Of a stretch of DNA of 52,582 nucleotides, positions 1 to 8,476 are shown in pieces. This DNA comes from Gammaproteobacteria bacterium (lineage in GTDB: Bacteria; Pseudomonadota; Gammaproteobacteria; Steroidobacterales; Steroidobacteraceae), in NCBI GenBank assembly GCA_947469285.1, contig CANIOW010000023.1, forward strand, positions 1 to 52,582, given 5' to 3'. The notes beneath the pieces were generated by a model, which worked only from the letters and a program-made list of their open reading frames with translations, searched no databases and was not told where the DNA came from. A program made the translations under genes and the position numbers. Within the stretch, counting starts at the first letter, position 1. Every line of letters starts with the position of its first letter.

Positions 1-912
1 CAGTTAGCCACGGGCGACACCGACCCGCGTTCCAGTAACCAAACGCTCTCCGGGCAGTTTGACCGCAACCCGCTCGGGGTGGATCTGGCCTACATAGAGT
101 GGAACTTCGCTCAGGGCATGAAGCTGACCGGCGGCAAGATGAAGAATCCACTGGTCCGTCCTGCAGATCTGTTCTGGGACAATGACCTAAACCCAGAGGG
201 CCTATCGTTAAGCTTCGAGCGCGGCGCCTGGTTTGGTAGTGCGAACTACTATTACCTGACCGAGCGTGCCAGTAGTGCTACTGCTGGCGCGAGTTACGGC
301 ACTAACGGGTCCGACTCCGTCGCGGCAGTCGGTCAGATTGGTTATCGCTTGCCGTTGGGTTCAGCCTCGACGCTAACGCTGGCGGCCAACTACTATGACC
401 TTGGCGCCGGCCAGGGCCGTTGCGATCTGTACTCTGGCAGCGGCAACGGGAATAGCACGGCGACGGTGACTACCGCTCCCTGTTCGGGCACGAACAGTGT
501 TGCGCTGAAATATGATTACAAGGTGGCCGGCTTCCAGGCGCAGTATGAGACCGTGGTGCGCGGGCTGCCGTTCAGCGTTTTCGGTGAATACGCCAAGAAC
601 GATGCTGCCAAGAATGGTCTGGACACCGCCTACGCCGTTGGCGCTTCGCTCGGCAAGGCGGCGAACGCCAAGACTTGGGAAGTAAGCTACCTGTACCAGT
701 CGATCGACAAAGACGCGCTGTTTGGCCTGTTTGTCGACTCTGACTTTGCGGACGGCAAGACCGACGGCAAGGGCAGCGTCTTTAAATTTGGTTACGCTCC
801 CCTGAAGAACTGGACGGTCAACGCCACGTACTTCATGAACAAGCGCAACTTCAATAGCGCCACTGAGCTGGACTACAAGCGCCTGCAGCTGGATTTCAAC
901 GTTAAATATTGA
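1..912 (+). CDS. Putative outer-membrane porin, 3' part (5' end cut by window)
   Basis: The reading frame is open from base 1, so the start and signal peptide lie outside the window. The visible 303 residues look like a Gram-negative beta-barrel of the putative porin family (Porin_5-like): alternating aromatic/polar strands, a WDNDLNPEG motif near visible residues 58-66, and repeated tight turns. The protein ends in VKY, so an aromatic terminal residue, as BAM substrates commonly have, is present. Two cysteines, in GRCDLY and APCSGT, flank a Ser/Thr/Gly-rich segment and could form a disulfide in one extracellular loop. A strong terminator follows directly, separating it from phoU. Substrate unknown. 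The position next to phoU/pst makes a role under phosphate limitation conceivable, but nothing in the sequence shows phosphate selectivity. Confidence 0.75.
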   Translation, partial: QLATGDTDPRSSNQTLSGQFDRNPLGVDLAYIEWNFAQGMKLTGGKMKNPLVRPADLFWDNDLNPEGLSLSFERGAWFGSANYYYLTERASSATAGASYGTNGSDSVAAVGQIGYRLPLGSASTLTLAANYYDLGAGQGRCDLYSGSGNGNSTATVTTAPCSGTNSVALKYDYKVAGFQAQYETVVRGLPFSVFGEYAKNDAAKNGLDTAYAVGASLGKAANAKTWEVSYLYQSIDKDALFGLFVDSDFADGKTDGKGSVFKFGYAPLKNWTVNATYFMNKRNFNSATELDYKRLQLDFNVKY

Positions 913-959
913 GCCAGGCCCAGAGGCGTACCAGGGAGGTGCGTCTGCAGCGCAAGAGG

Positions 960-991
960 GGCCACGGGTAACCGTGGCCTTTCGTTTTTTT
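960..991 (+). terminator. Intrinsic terminator after the porin
   Basis: Perfect 8-bp inverted repeat GGCCACGG/CCGTGGCC around a GTAA loop (stem 960-967 and 972-979), followed by TTTCGTTTTTTT. This is a textbook rho-independent terminator, placed 47 bases after the porin stop and 70 bases before the phoU start. Confidence 0.92.
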
Positions 992-1060
992 GGCGGCTGT
1001 GACGAGAGCCCTTGCAGCGGACGTCGTGGTTCTGTATATCAACGATATCTAGGAGAGCGA

Positions 1061-1807
1061 ATGGATACTTCAGACCTGTCACACCATATTTCCAGTCGCT
1101 TCAACGAGGAGCTTGAGCGCCTGCGCAGCAAAGTGCTGCGTATGGGCGGGCTCGTCGAGGAGCAATTGCAGCAGGCGGTGCGTGCGTTGGTGGAGGGGGA
1201 CAGCCGCCTCGGCGAGCAGGTGGTCCGCCGCGACGTGGAAGTGAACGCCCTCGAGGTGTCGATCGATGAGGACTGCAGCCGCATTTTGGCAACCCGCAGC
1301 CCGACGGCCTCCGACCTGCGCTTGATTGTGGCGGTCATCAAGACCATCACGGACCTCGAGCGCGTCGGCGACGAGGCTGAAAAAATCGGCTATATCGCCT
1401 CGCGTCTGGCTACCATGGAACGTCCTTCAGACCGCTATCGCGAGATTAAGCATCTGGGGCGTCTGGCGCAGGACTTAGTGCACGGGGCGCTCGATGCATT
1501 CGCGCGGGCCGATGCGGATGCGGCACTCAAAATCGTGCGTAGCGACCGTATTCTGGACGAGGAATACGAAGCCATCCAGCGCCAGTGCATCACCTTCATG
1601 ATGGAAGACCCCCGGACCATTCGCCGTGCCTTGGATGTGCTGTGGGTGGCACGTGCCCTCGAGCGCATGGGAGACCATGCCAAGAATATCTGTGAGTACG
1701 TGGTCTATATCGCGCACGGTAAGGACATTCGGCATTTGTCCATCGACGACGTGGAGCGCGACCTGCAGGCGCGCCGCGCTGAGGCTGGCAACGAGCACGG
1801 TGCATGA
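1061..1807 (+). CDS. phoU: Phosphate-specific transport system accessory protein PhoU
   Basis: 248 residues (E. coli PhoU 241). It forms a two-repeat helical protein that links the PstSCAB transporter to the PhoR sensor, restraining the Pho response when phosphate is plentiful and limiting uptake. Both PhoU repeats carry the acidic motif expected to bind metal: ERVGDEAEKI (residues 100-109) and ERMGDHAKNI (201-210). The start is the ATG with AGGAGAG four bases upstream; the frame is open further upstream, but no homology supports a longer protein. The stop overlaps the dsbB start (ATGA), implying co-translation. Unusually, phoU is not the last gene of the pst operon but lies upstream of it, with dsbB and dapE in between. 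Confidence 0.95.
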   Translation: MDTSDLSHHISSRFNEELERLRSKVLRMGGLVEEQLQQAVRALVEGDSRLGEQVVRRDVEVNALEVSIDEDCSRILATRSPTASDLRLIVAVIKTITDLERVGDEAEKIGYIASRLATMERPSDRYREIKHLGRLAQDLVHGALDAFARADADAALKIVRSDRILDEEYEAIQRQCITFMMEDPRTIRRALDVLWVARALERMGDHAKNICEYVVYIAHGKDIRHLSIDDVERDLQARRAEAGNEHGA

Positions 1808-2316
1808 TGCTGCCGGGGCGTCGGGTCCTGAATGCAGTGGGCGCACTCAGTTGCGCCTTGCTCATGGCCTACGCGCTCTACCAGCAGCATGTGCTCGGGC
1901 TGGAACCCTGCCATTTGTGCATTTTTCAGCGCGTGGCTGTTATGGCGCTGGGCGTGGTGTTTTTGCTAGCAGCGCTGCACCAGCCGCAGCGCGTCGGGGC
2001 GCGGGTTTACGGCGGGTTTATCCTGCTGGCCGCCAGCGCCGGCCTGGCGGTAGCCGGGCGACACGTGTGGATTCAGTGGCAACCACCAGGCAGTGTGCCC
2101 GCCTGCGGCGCTCCGCTCGAGGTGTTGTTCAATCTGCTGCCACTCCAAGAAGTGGTGCTGAAGGTCTTCCGTGGTGGCGGTGAATGCCAGAAGATCGACT
2201 GGTCGTTCCTCGGGCTGAGCATGCCGATGTGGCTGGTGCTGGTGTTCATGGGTCTGGGGGTATTCGGCGCTTGGGCGAACTTTCGGCGCGAGCCGGCGGG
2301 CGGCCGCCCGAGCTGA
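1804..2316 (+). CDS. dsbB: Disulfide bond formation protein DsbB
   Basis: 170-residue inner-membrane protein with four hydrophobic segments. It reoxidises periplasmic DsbA and passes electrons to quinone. Both redox pairs are present: CHLC at residues 36-39 in the first periplasmic loop, and Cys101/Cys128 in the second loop (PACGAP and GGECQK), followed by the conserved WSFLGLSMP stretch. The start overlaps the phoU stop by four bases. No dsbA is visible in the window. Convergent with dapE: 32 bases separate the two stops, with only a weak 6-bp hairpin (2327-2347) between them. Confidence 0.93.
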   Translation: MMLPGRRVLNAVGALSCALLMAYALYQQHVLGLEPCHLCIFQRVAVMALGVVFLLAALHQPQRVGARVYGGFILLAASAGLAVAGRHVWIQWQPPGSVPACGAPLEVLFNLLPLQEVVLKVFRGGGECQKIDWSFLGLSMPMWLVLVFMGLGVFGAWANFRREPAGGRPS

Positions 2317-2348
2317 ACCCATGCCCTAGCCATTCAGACGCTGGCTAC

Positions 2349-3494
2349 TCAGGCCGTGGGCAGCAGCCGCTCGAACAGCCCCACGTAGGTGCGGTGCAAG
2401 GCCTCGATGTCGGCCACACTCACGCATTCGTTGACCTTGTGGATGGTGCGGTTCACCACTCCCAGCTCGAGCACCTGAGCGCCCATGGGCGCAATAAACC
2501 GCCCATCACTGGTGCCACCGCCGGTCGATAGCCGTGGTGGGCTGCCGGTTTCTGCCTCGATCGCCGCCGCTGCCGCCGCGGACAGCGGCCCTGGCGCGGT
2601 AAAAAACGGCAACCCCGAGACGAACCACTCCAGCGAGTATTTCACGCCATGCCGGTCCAGAATGCCGGTGACGGTTTTTTGCAGGGCTTCGAGTGTCTGT
2701 GCGGGTGACCAGCGCAGGTTGAAGCGCGCCTTGAGTTCACCGGGAATGACATTCGGGGCGCCGGTGCCGGCGCTGAGGTTGGAGATCTGGAAGGTGGTGG
2801 GCTGGAAGAACGCGTCGCCTTCGTCCCATACCCGGGTCGACAGTTCCGCCAGGGCCGGCGCAAAGGCGTGGACCGGATTGTCCGCCAGCTGCGGGTAGGC
2901 CACGTGGCCCTGGATACCGTGGACCGTCAGCCGTCCCGACAGGCTGCCGCGGCGGCCATTTTTAATGACATCGCCGAATACCTGCTCGCTGGAGGGTTCA
3001 CCCACCAGGCACCAGTCAATGGTTTCACCACGTTCTTTCAGCCATTCCACCACCCGGCGCGTGCCATCAACACTCGGGCCTTCCTCGTCGCTGGTGATCA
3101 GCCAGGCAATGCGGCCCACGTGGCGCGGACGGCCGGCCAGAAAGGTTTCGATAGCAGTGAGCATGGCTGCGAGGCCGCTTTTCATGTCGGCCGCCCCGCG
3201 GCCGTAGAGCATGCCATCGCGCACCGTGGGCTCGAACGGGTCGGTGTACCAGTCTTCGAGCGGGCCGGTGGGCACCACGTCGGTATGTCCCGCCAAGCAG
3301 AGGGTGGGGCCGCCGCCGCCGGCAGTGCCCTCGCGTGTGGCCCAGAAATTGTCCACCGGACCGTATCGCAAGCGTTCTACCTTAAAACCGAGCACCTCAA
3401 GACGACGGATCATGACGTCCTGGCAGCCTTCATCGGCGGGGCTGACGGAGCGGCGGCGGAGCAGGTCCAAGGTGAGCTCAAGGGTGGCGGTCAC
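2349..3494 (-). CDS. dapE: Succinyl-diaminopimelate desuccinylase
   Basis: 381 residues (E. coli 375), M20 peptidase family. It hydrolyses N-succinyl-LL-2,6-diaminopimelate to succinate and LL-DAP, giving precursors for lysine and peptidoglycan. The di-zinc site can be followed with a +4 offset from E. coli: His70 and Asp72 (AGHTD), bridging Asp103, general base Glu137 with Glu138 (SDEEG), Glu166 (VGEPSS), and a C-terminal His in TIHKVNE. The start is GTG, ten bases after GGAGA. It is separated from dapC-dapD by the whole pst operon. A sigma70-like promoter lies just upstream and overlaps the pstS Pho box on the opposite strand. Confidence 0.95.
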   Translation of the reverse strand: MTATLELTLDLLRRRSVSPADEGCQDVMIRRLEVLGFKVERLRYGPVDNFWATREGTAGGGGPTLCLAGHTDVVPTGPLEDWYTDPFEPTVRDGMLYGRGAADMKSGLAAMLTAIETFLAGRPRHVGRIAWLITSDEEGPSVDGTRRVVEWLKERGETIDWCLVGEPSSEQVFGDVIKNGRRGSLSGRLTVHGIQGHVAYPQLADNPVHAFAPALAELSTRVWDEGDAFFQPTTFQISNLSAGTGAPNVIPGELKARFNLRWSPAQTLEALQKTVTGILDRHGVKYSLEWFVSGLPFFTAPGPLSAAAAAAIEAETGSPPRLSTGGGTSDGRFIAPMGAQVLELGVVNRTIHKVNECVSVADIEALHRTYVGLFERLLPTA

Positions 3495-3539
3495 GGGTGG
3501 CGGGTCTCCAGCGGGTCAAAGTGGTGGAAAGTGGCCAGC

Positions 3540-3568
3540 GTTATACGGTTTGTACCCTGTGACGTCAA
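3540..3568 (-). promoter_or_regulatory. Predicted dapE promoter
   Basis: Reading the minus strand, TTGACG (3568-3563), a 17-base spacer and TATAAC (3545-3540) form a good sigma70-type promoter about 45 bases upstream of the dapE start. The -35 hexamer lies inside the Pho-box repeat array that reads toward pstS. Confidence 0.65.
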
Positions 3569-3596
3569 CGACTTGGCATTGTCATACGACTGTAAG
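3557..3596 (+). promoter_or_regulatory. Pho box (PhoB-binding repeats) upstream of pstS
   Basis: TTGTCAT-ACGA-CTGTAAG at 3579-3596 closely matches the PhoB consensus of two 7-base CTGTCAT-like repeats separated by 4 bases. Another CTGTGAC lies exactly 22 bases upstream (3557-3563), with a weak intermediate repeat, so a tandem array with 11-base periodicity is likely. The pstS ATG follows 55 bases after the box. Phosphate starvation should switch on pstSCAB through this site. Confidence 0.8.
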
Positions 3597-3651
3597 ATTA
3601 GCGCGGCAGACTACGCGGGTCGAATCCCTGAACCCTTGGAGAGAACCTCTC

Positions 3652-4650
3652 ATGAAGCTTTGGCAGCGTACCCTTACGGCAGCCTCCCTCGCCGGTGTCC
3701 TGTCTGCCCTCGTGCCCCAGGCGGCCGTGGCGCAGCAGATCAAGATTGATGGCTCGAGCACGGTCTTCCCGATTATGGAAGCGGTGGCCGAGGAATTCCA
3801 GATTTCCAAACGCGGCAAAGTCCGGGTCACGGTCGGCATTGCCGGTACCGGTGGCGGTTTCAAAAAGTTTTGTCGGGGCGAGACCGATATTTCAAACGCC
3901 TCGCGCCCCATTCTCCGTGAGGAAATGGATACTTGTCGTGCCGCCGGCATCAAGTTCATCGAACTGCCGGTCGCCTTCGATGCCCTGACCGTGGTGATTA
4001 ACCCCAAAAACACTTGGGCGCGCACCTTGACCGTGGCCGAGCTGAAAAGGATTTGGGAGCCGGGCGCCCAAGGCCGTATCACCCGTTGGAGCCAAGTCCG
4101 TGCGGGTTTCCCGAACCAGCCTATCCAGTTGTTCGGCCCTGGCGCCGATAGCGGCACCTTTGACTACTTCACCGAAGCCATCAATGGCAAGGCCAAGTCC
4201 ACCCGTGGTGATTACACCGCCTCGGAAGACGACAACACCTTGGTGCAGGGCGTAGAAAACAACGCCAACGCTCTTGGTTACTTCGGCTATGCGTACTACG
4301 TCAATCACAAAGACAAGATGACGGCGGTGGCGGTCCATAATGGTAAGGCGGCGGTGCTGCCGTCCACCGAGAACGTGGTCAACGGCACCTACAACCCGCT
4401 GTCGCGTCCGCTGTTCGTTTATGTGCGCGACACCGCAGCTGCCCGGCCTGAGGTGCAGGAGTTGGTGAAGTTCATCCTGAGCAAGGGCGCCCCGTTGGTG
4501 ACCGAAGTAGGCTATGTGGCGCTGCCGCCGGAAGCCTATGCGATTGCCCAGAAGCACTTCGACGCTCGTCGCGTGGGTAGTGTGTTTGGCGGTACGCCTG
4601 AAGTCGGCGTGACCATCAAGGACCTGCTGAGCCGCGAAGCGAAGCAGTAA
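3652..4650 (+). CDS. pstS: Phosphate ABC transporter, periplasmic phosphate-binding protein PstS
   Basis: 332 residues including a Sec signal peptide (charged MKLWQR, hydrophobic core, cleavage probably after AVA at residue 27). It captures phosphate in the periplasm and hands it to PstCA. Family features are DGSSTVFPI at the mature N-terminus, a Gly-rich GIAGTGGGF loop, and ADSGTFDYF, which bind phosphate through Ser/Thr/Arg/Asp side chains. The start is ATG, eight bases after GGAGAG; the frame is open upstream but that part overlaps dapE and the promoter. First gene of pstSCAB, behind a Pho box. A GC-rich hairpin separates it from pstC, consistent with higher expression of the binding protein. 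Confidence 0.96.
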   Translation: MKLWQRTLTAASLAGVLSALVPQAAVAQQIKIDGSSTVFPIMEAVAEEFQISKRGKVRVTVGIAGTGGGFKKFCRGETDISNASRPILREEMDTCRAAGIKFIELPVAFDALTVVINPKNTWARTLTVAELKRIWEPGAQGRITRWSQVRAGFPNQPIQLFGPGADSGTFDYFTEAINGKAKSTRGDYTASEDDNTLVQGVENNANALGYFGYAYYVNHKDKMTAVAVHNGKAAVLPSTENVVNGTYNPLSRPLFVYVRDTAAARPEVQELVKFILSKGAPLVTEVGYVALPPEAYAIAQKHFDARRVGSVFGGTPEVGVTIKDLLSREAKQ

Positions 4651-4700
4651 GCGACCACAGCACTTGGCGTGCCGTGGCTACGCCGGTAGAGTGTGGCCCC

Positions 4701-4726
4701 CGGGCCCCGTCATCAGGCGGGGCCCG
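4701..4726 (+). other. GC-rich intergenic hairpin between pstS and pstC
   Basis: Perfect 9-bp inverted repeat CGGGCCCCG/CGGGGCCCG around an 8-base loop, with no T-run after it. Probably a mRNA-stabilising or partial attenuation element that leaves more pstS than pstC message. A small palindrome GTGAC-A-GTCAC follows at 4744-4754. Confidence 0.6.
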
Positions 4727-4783
4727 ATGCATGAACAGACCGCGTGACAGTCACCCATTGGCAGCTCGAGGGGAAAACAGGGA

Positions 4784-5743
4784 ATGACCGCTCCTTCGCA
4801 AAGCCCTCGAGCCGGTTCAGGGGTGACGGCCTTTGGTGGTGCCCCGAGCTTGTTTGCCTCGCTGCGCTACCGTAAGGCACGCGACCGCGTCGTCGAGGCG
4901 GTGTTGCTGGCCTGCGGCCTGGTGGCGGTATTGGTCACGTTGTCGATCGTCGCCATTTTGGTGAGCGAATCGGCGGTCTTCTTCGAACATGTCTCACTCC
5001 GCGAGTTCCTCACGGATCCGCTGTGGACTCCCCTGTTTGCCGATGCGCATTACGGCATCATGCCCCTGGTGGCCGGGACGCTGACCACCACTTTTGTGGC
5101 GCTCGCGGTGGCTATTCCGTTTGGCACCACCATCGCCATCTATCTCAGTGAATTTGCGCCGCACAAGTTGCGCGAAGCACTCAAACCCATCCTCGAGTTA
5201 CTGGGTGCCGTGCCGACAGTGGTCTATGGCTACTTCGCGCTGTTGGTGGTTACGCCACTGCTCCAAAAGTTGCTGCCGGACCTGCCCGGGTTCAATATGC
5301 TCGGCGCGGGTATCGTCATGGGTCTCATGATCGTTCCCTTCGTGGCTTCCGTGAGTGAAGACGCGATGCGCTCGGTGCCGGTCTATATGCGGGAAGGCAG
5401 CTACGCCATGGGCGCCACGCGCTTGCAAACCGCGTTGCGGGTGGTGGTGCCTGGTGCTTTTTCCGGTATTGCCGCAGCTTACATTCTGGGTATTTCGCGG
5501 GCCGTCGGTGAAACCATGGTGGTAGCCATTGCCGCTGGCATGCAACCCAATCTCACTTTCGACCCCACCCAGCCAGCAGCCACCATCACTGCCTACATTG
5601 TGCAGGTGAGCCTGGGTGACCTGCCCCACGGCAGTATTGGCTACCAGACCATCTTTGCGGCCGGGCTGGTGCTGATGATCATCACCTTGCTGTTCAATGT
5701 GGCGGGGTTCTTCCTCACCCGCAAGTTTCGGGAAGCGTACTGA
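4784..5743 (+). CDS. pstC: Phosphate ABC transporter permease PstC
   Basis: 319 residues, the same length as E. coli PstC. An inner-membrane permease with about six hydrophobic segments: residues about 37-60 in the first, then the MetI-like transport domain from about 85 to 315. The EAA-type loop that docks on PstB is visible as REGSYAMGATRLQTALRVVVPGA, and the conserved ISRAVGETM follows. A purine-rich GGGGAAAACAGGGA precedes the ATG. The stop overlaps the pstA start (TGATG). It forms the channel heterodimer with PstA. Confidence 0.95.
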   Translation: MTAPSQSPRAGSGVTAFGGAPSLFASLRYRKARDRVVEAVLLACGLVAVLVTLSIVAILVSESAVFFEHVSLREFLTDPLWTPLFADAHYGIMPLVAGTLTTTFVALAVAIPFGTTIAIYLSEFAPHKLREALKPILELLGAVPTVVYGYFALLVVTPLLQKLLPDLPGFNMLGAGIVMGLMIVPFVASVSEDAMRSVPVYMREGSYAMGATRLQTALRVVVPGAFSGIAAAYILGISRAVGETMVVAIAAGMQPNLTFDPTQPAATITAYIVQVSLGDLPHGSIGYQTIFAAGLVLMIITLLFNVAGFFLTRKFREAY

Positions 5744-6681
5744 TGTCCAAAGACGCTTTACCCAAGAGCGATCCGGAGACCGTCCGCAAGGATGTCGCCA
5801 GCCGCAAATTGCGGGACCAGTTGTTTGTGTTCGTCGGCCTGCTGGCATTGTTTGCCTGCCTCACGGCGCTGCTGGTGCTGTTTGCCAAGCTGGTGATGGA
5901 CGGTTCCGAGCGTTTCACTTGGGAATTTCTCACTTCCTTCCCGTCGCGCCGGGCGGCCCATGCCGGCATCCTCTCGGCTTGGGTGGGCTCTTCGCTGGTG
6001 ATGTTGGTCACGGCCTTTACGGCGGTGCCGGTCGGCGTGATGGCGGCGATCTATCTTGAGGAATATGCCCCCAAGAACTGGTTCACCGGCATTATTGAAA
6101 TCAATGTCACGAATCTGGCTGGCGTGCCTTCTATTGTCTATGGTCTGCTGGCGCTGGGTCTGTTTGTCTACAAGCTGGACCTCGGGCAGAGCATTGTCAC
6201 CGCCGGCATGACGCTGGCGTTACTGATTCTGCCGGTGGTCATTGTGTCTACCCGGGAAGCCATTCGCAGCGTTCCGCGCGCCATCCGTGAGGCTGCCTAT
6301 GGGCTCGGCGCCACCCGCTGGGAAGTGACCAAGGACCATGTGCTGCCCTACAGCACCGGCGGCATCCTGACCGGCATGATCCTGGGCCTGTCGCGGGCCA
6401 TTGGTGAAACGGCGCCGCTTATCACCATTGGCGCACTGGCGTTCATCGCTTTCCTGCCCACCCCGCCGTTGTCGTCGGTCGCGCCTTTTGTCAGTTTTAC
6501 CTGGTTAACCGACCCGTTTACCGTCATGCCCATCCAGATGTTCAACTGGACCTCGCGCCCGGACCCGGCTTTCCAAGCGAATGCGGCTGCTGCCGGCGCC
6601 ATCTTGTTAGCCATGACGCTGCTGATGAACGCATTCGCCATCTATATTCGCTTCCGCTTCCGCAAGAAAATTAACTGGTGA
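5743..6681 (+). CDS. pstA: Phosphate ABC transporter permease PstA
   Basis: 312 residues (E. coli 296), second permease subunit of the phosphate importer. One N-terminal membrane segment near residues 27-50, then the MetI-like domain; the ATP-binding-protein docking loop reads IREAAYGLGATRWEVTKDHVLP, followed by LSRAIGETAPL. The start codon shares one base with the pstC stop, so the two subunits are translationally coupled, as suits a 1:1 heterodimer. Confidence 0.95.
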   Translation: MSKDALPKSDPETVRKDVASRKLRDQLFVFVGLLALFACLTALLVLFAKLVMDGSERFTWEFLTSFPSRRAAHAGILSAWVGSSLVMLVTAFTAVPVGVMAAIYLEEYAPKNWFTGIIEINVTNLAGVPSIVYGLLALGLFVYKLDLGQSIVTAGMTLALLILPVVIVSTREAIRSVPRAIREAAYGLGATRWEVTKDHVLPYSTGGILTGMILGLSRAIGETAPLITIGALAFIAFLPTPPLSSVAPFVSFTWLTDPFTVMPIQMFNWTSRPDPAFQANAAAAGAILLAMTLLMNAFAIYIRFRFRKKINW

Positions 6682-6711
6682 CGGCACGCCGCCGCACCCC
6701 CTGGATACCGC

Positions 6712-7590
6712 GTGAACCCTCTGGACACCGCCATGAGTAGTCTTCCTGCCGATATCGTCACGCCCGTTGGCCACGATACGCCGCATATCTCCATCCACAT
6801 GGATGGAGCGCGGGAACCCCTGGTGCGCAATGCCGCCAAGGCACGGGCGGAAAGCCTGAGCTTTCACTATGGCAATCACCGCGCGCTCAAGGACATTAAC
6901 ATCGAGATTCCCGAGCGTATGGTGACGGCGCTCATCGGGCCTTCAGGCTGCGGTAAGAGTACTTTTCTGCGCTGTTTTAACCGCATGCACGACCTCACGC
7001 CTGGCACGCGGTACGACGGCGCTATCCGTTTCTTTCCGGATGATTTGAATTTGGTCGGGAAGGATGTGGACCCCATCGAAGTGCGCATGCGCATCGGGAT
7101 GGTGTTTCAGAAACCCAACCCCTTTCCGAAAAGCATTTTCGAGAATGTCGCTTACGGCTTGCGCCTGCGCGGGGTGCGTAACCGCGCCTTGCTGGAGGAA
7201 CAGGTGGAAGGCGCGCTACGCGGCGCCGCCTTGTGGGATGAAGCCAAAGACCGGTTACAGGCTTCGGCCCTGACCCTGTCGGGTGGACAGCAGCAACGGC
7301 TGTGTATTGCCCGTGCGCTGGCGACCCGCCCGGAAATCCTGCTGTTTGACGAGCCCACCTCGGCGCTCGACCCCATCGCCACGGCGAAGATTGAAGAACT
7401 GATCGCGCAGTTGCGTGACCAAGTGACCGTGCTGATCGTCACCCACAACATGCAGCAGGCCGCGCGGGTGTCCGATTTTACGGCCTTCATGTATCTCGGC
7501 GAACTGGTCGAGGTGGGTGAGACGAGCCGTGTCTTCACCAACCCGACCAAGAAGGCCACCGAGGACTACATCACCGGCCGTTACGGCTGA
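6712..7590 (+). CDS. pstB: Phosphate ABC transporter ATP-binding protein PstB
   Basis: 292 residues with the full ABC ATPase set: Walker [10 protein letters not shown] (about 76-84), Q-loop FQKPNPFP, signature LSGGQQQR (about 189), Walker B with [10 protein letters not shown], and the H-loop VTHNM. It drives phosphate import with PstCA. The N-terminus is about 40 residues longer than E. coli PstB (257). The GTG at 6712 gives the longest frame; ATG 6733 is an alternative, and neither has a convincing Shine-Dalgarno. It is the last gene of the operon: no phoU follows, and its stop is only four bases from the dapD stop on the other strand. Confidence 0.94.
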   Translation: MNPLDTAMSSLPADIVTPVGHDTPHISIHMDGAREPLVRNAAKARAESLSFHYGNHRALKDINIEIPERMVTALIGPSGCGKSTFLRCFNRMHDLTPGTRYDGAIRFFPDDLNLVGKDVDPIEVRMRIGMVFQKPNPFPKSIFENVAYGLRLRGVRNRALLEEQVEGALRGAALWDEAKDRLQASALTLSGGQQQRLCIARALATRPEILLFDEPTSALDPIATAKIEELIAQLRDQVTVLIVTHNMQQAARVSDFTAFMYLGELVEVGETSRVFTNPTKKATEDYITGRYG

Positions 7591-7594
7591 GTCC

Positions 7595-8476
7595 CTAGTC
7601 GCGTAGTAGTTCGTTGATGGCTGTTTTGGCGCGCGTTTGTGCGTCAACACGCTTGACGATGATGGCAGCGTACAGCGAGTGCGAACCGTCCTTGGCGGGC
7701 AAGGTGCCCGGGACCACCACCGCACCTGCCGGTACCCGCCCGTAGGTAATTTCACCGCTGGCCCGGTCATAGATGCGAGTGCTGGCGCCGATGAACACAC
7801 CCATCGACAGCACCGCGCCGGCTTCGACGATGACGCCTTCCACCACTTCAGAGCGCGCGCCAATGAAGCAGTTGTCCTCGATAATGGTCGGGGCGGCCTG
7901 GAGTGGTTCGAGCACGCCGCCGATACCCACGCCACCGGACAGGTGCACATTCTTGCCGATCTGCGCGCACGAACCGACGGTGGCCCAGGTATCTACCATG
8001 GTGCCGCTGTCGACATAGGCGCCGATGTTCACATAGCTGGGCATCAGCACCACGCCTGAAGCGATGTAAGCCCCACGGCGTGCCACGGCAGGCGGCACTA
8101 CCCGCACGCCGCCGGTGCGCAGCTGCTCGGCGCTCTGGCCAGCAAATTTCATCGGGACTTTGTCGTAGAACTGCGTGTAACCGGCATCCAGCGGTGCGTT
8201 GTCATGGGTGCGGAAATACAGCAGGACGGCTTTCTTCAACCACTGGTTGACCTGCCAGGCCCCGTCTACTGGCTGCGCCACGCGTACGCGACCGGCATCC
8301 AGTAGATCGAACACGGTTTCCAGCGTGTTCCCCAGTTCTACGGGGACATCGCCGGGGGTGAGGCTGGCGCGATGTTCCCACCAGTGCTCAATGGTGGTTT
8401 GCAGCGGGTGAGTGAGGGGCGCGGCCACAGAGGTGTTCGCAGGCATATTGCTGGATGGGGTCATCGGGTTGCTCAT
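7595..8476 (-). CDS. dapD: Tetrahydrodipicolinate N-succinyltransferase
   Basis: 293 residues (E. coli 274), with an N-terminal extension of about 20 residues before the conserved TIEHWWEHR start. It succinylates tetrahydrodipicolinate using succinyl-CoA, committing carbon to the succinylase branch of DAP/lysine synthesis. The left-handed beta-helix repeats are clear ([58 protein letters not shown]). The start overlaps the dapC stop (ATGA), so the transferase and the next enzyme are coupled. Convergent with pstB with four bases between stops. Confidence 0.96.
   Translation of the reverse strand: MSNPMTPSSNMPANTSVAAPLTHPLQTTIEHWWEHRASLTPGDVPVELGNTLETVFDLLDAGRVRVAQPVDGAWQVNQWLKKAVLLYFRTHDNAPLDAGYTQFYDKVPMKFAGQSAEQLRTGGVRVVPPAVARRGAYIASGVVLMPSYVNIGAYVDSGTMVDTWATVGSCAQIGKNVHLSGGVGIGGVLEPLQAAPTIIEDNCFIGARSEVVEGVIVEAGAVLSMGVFIGASTRIYDRASGEITYGRVPAGAVVVPGTLPAKDGSHSLYAAIIVKRVDAQTRAKTAINELLRD

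Noticed and set aside
1031-1054. Pho-box-like CTGTATA repeat upstream of phoU
   Set aside because: Only the first half matches the consensus; the second half-site is poor.
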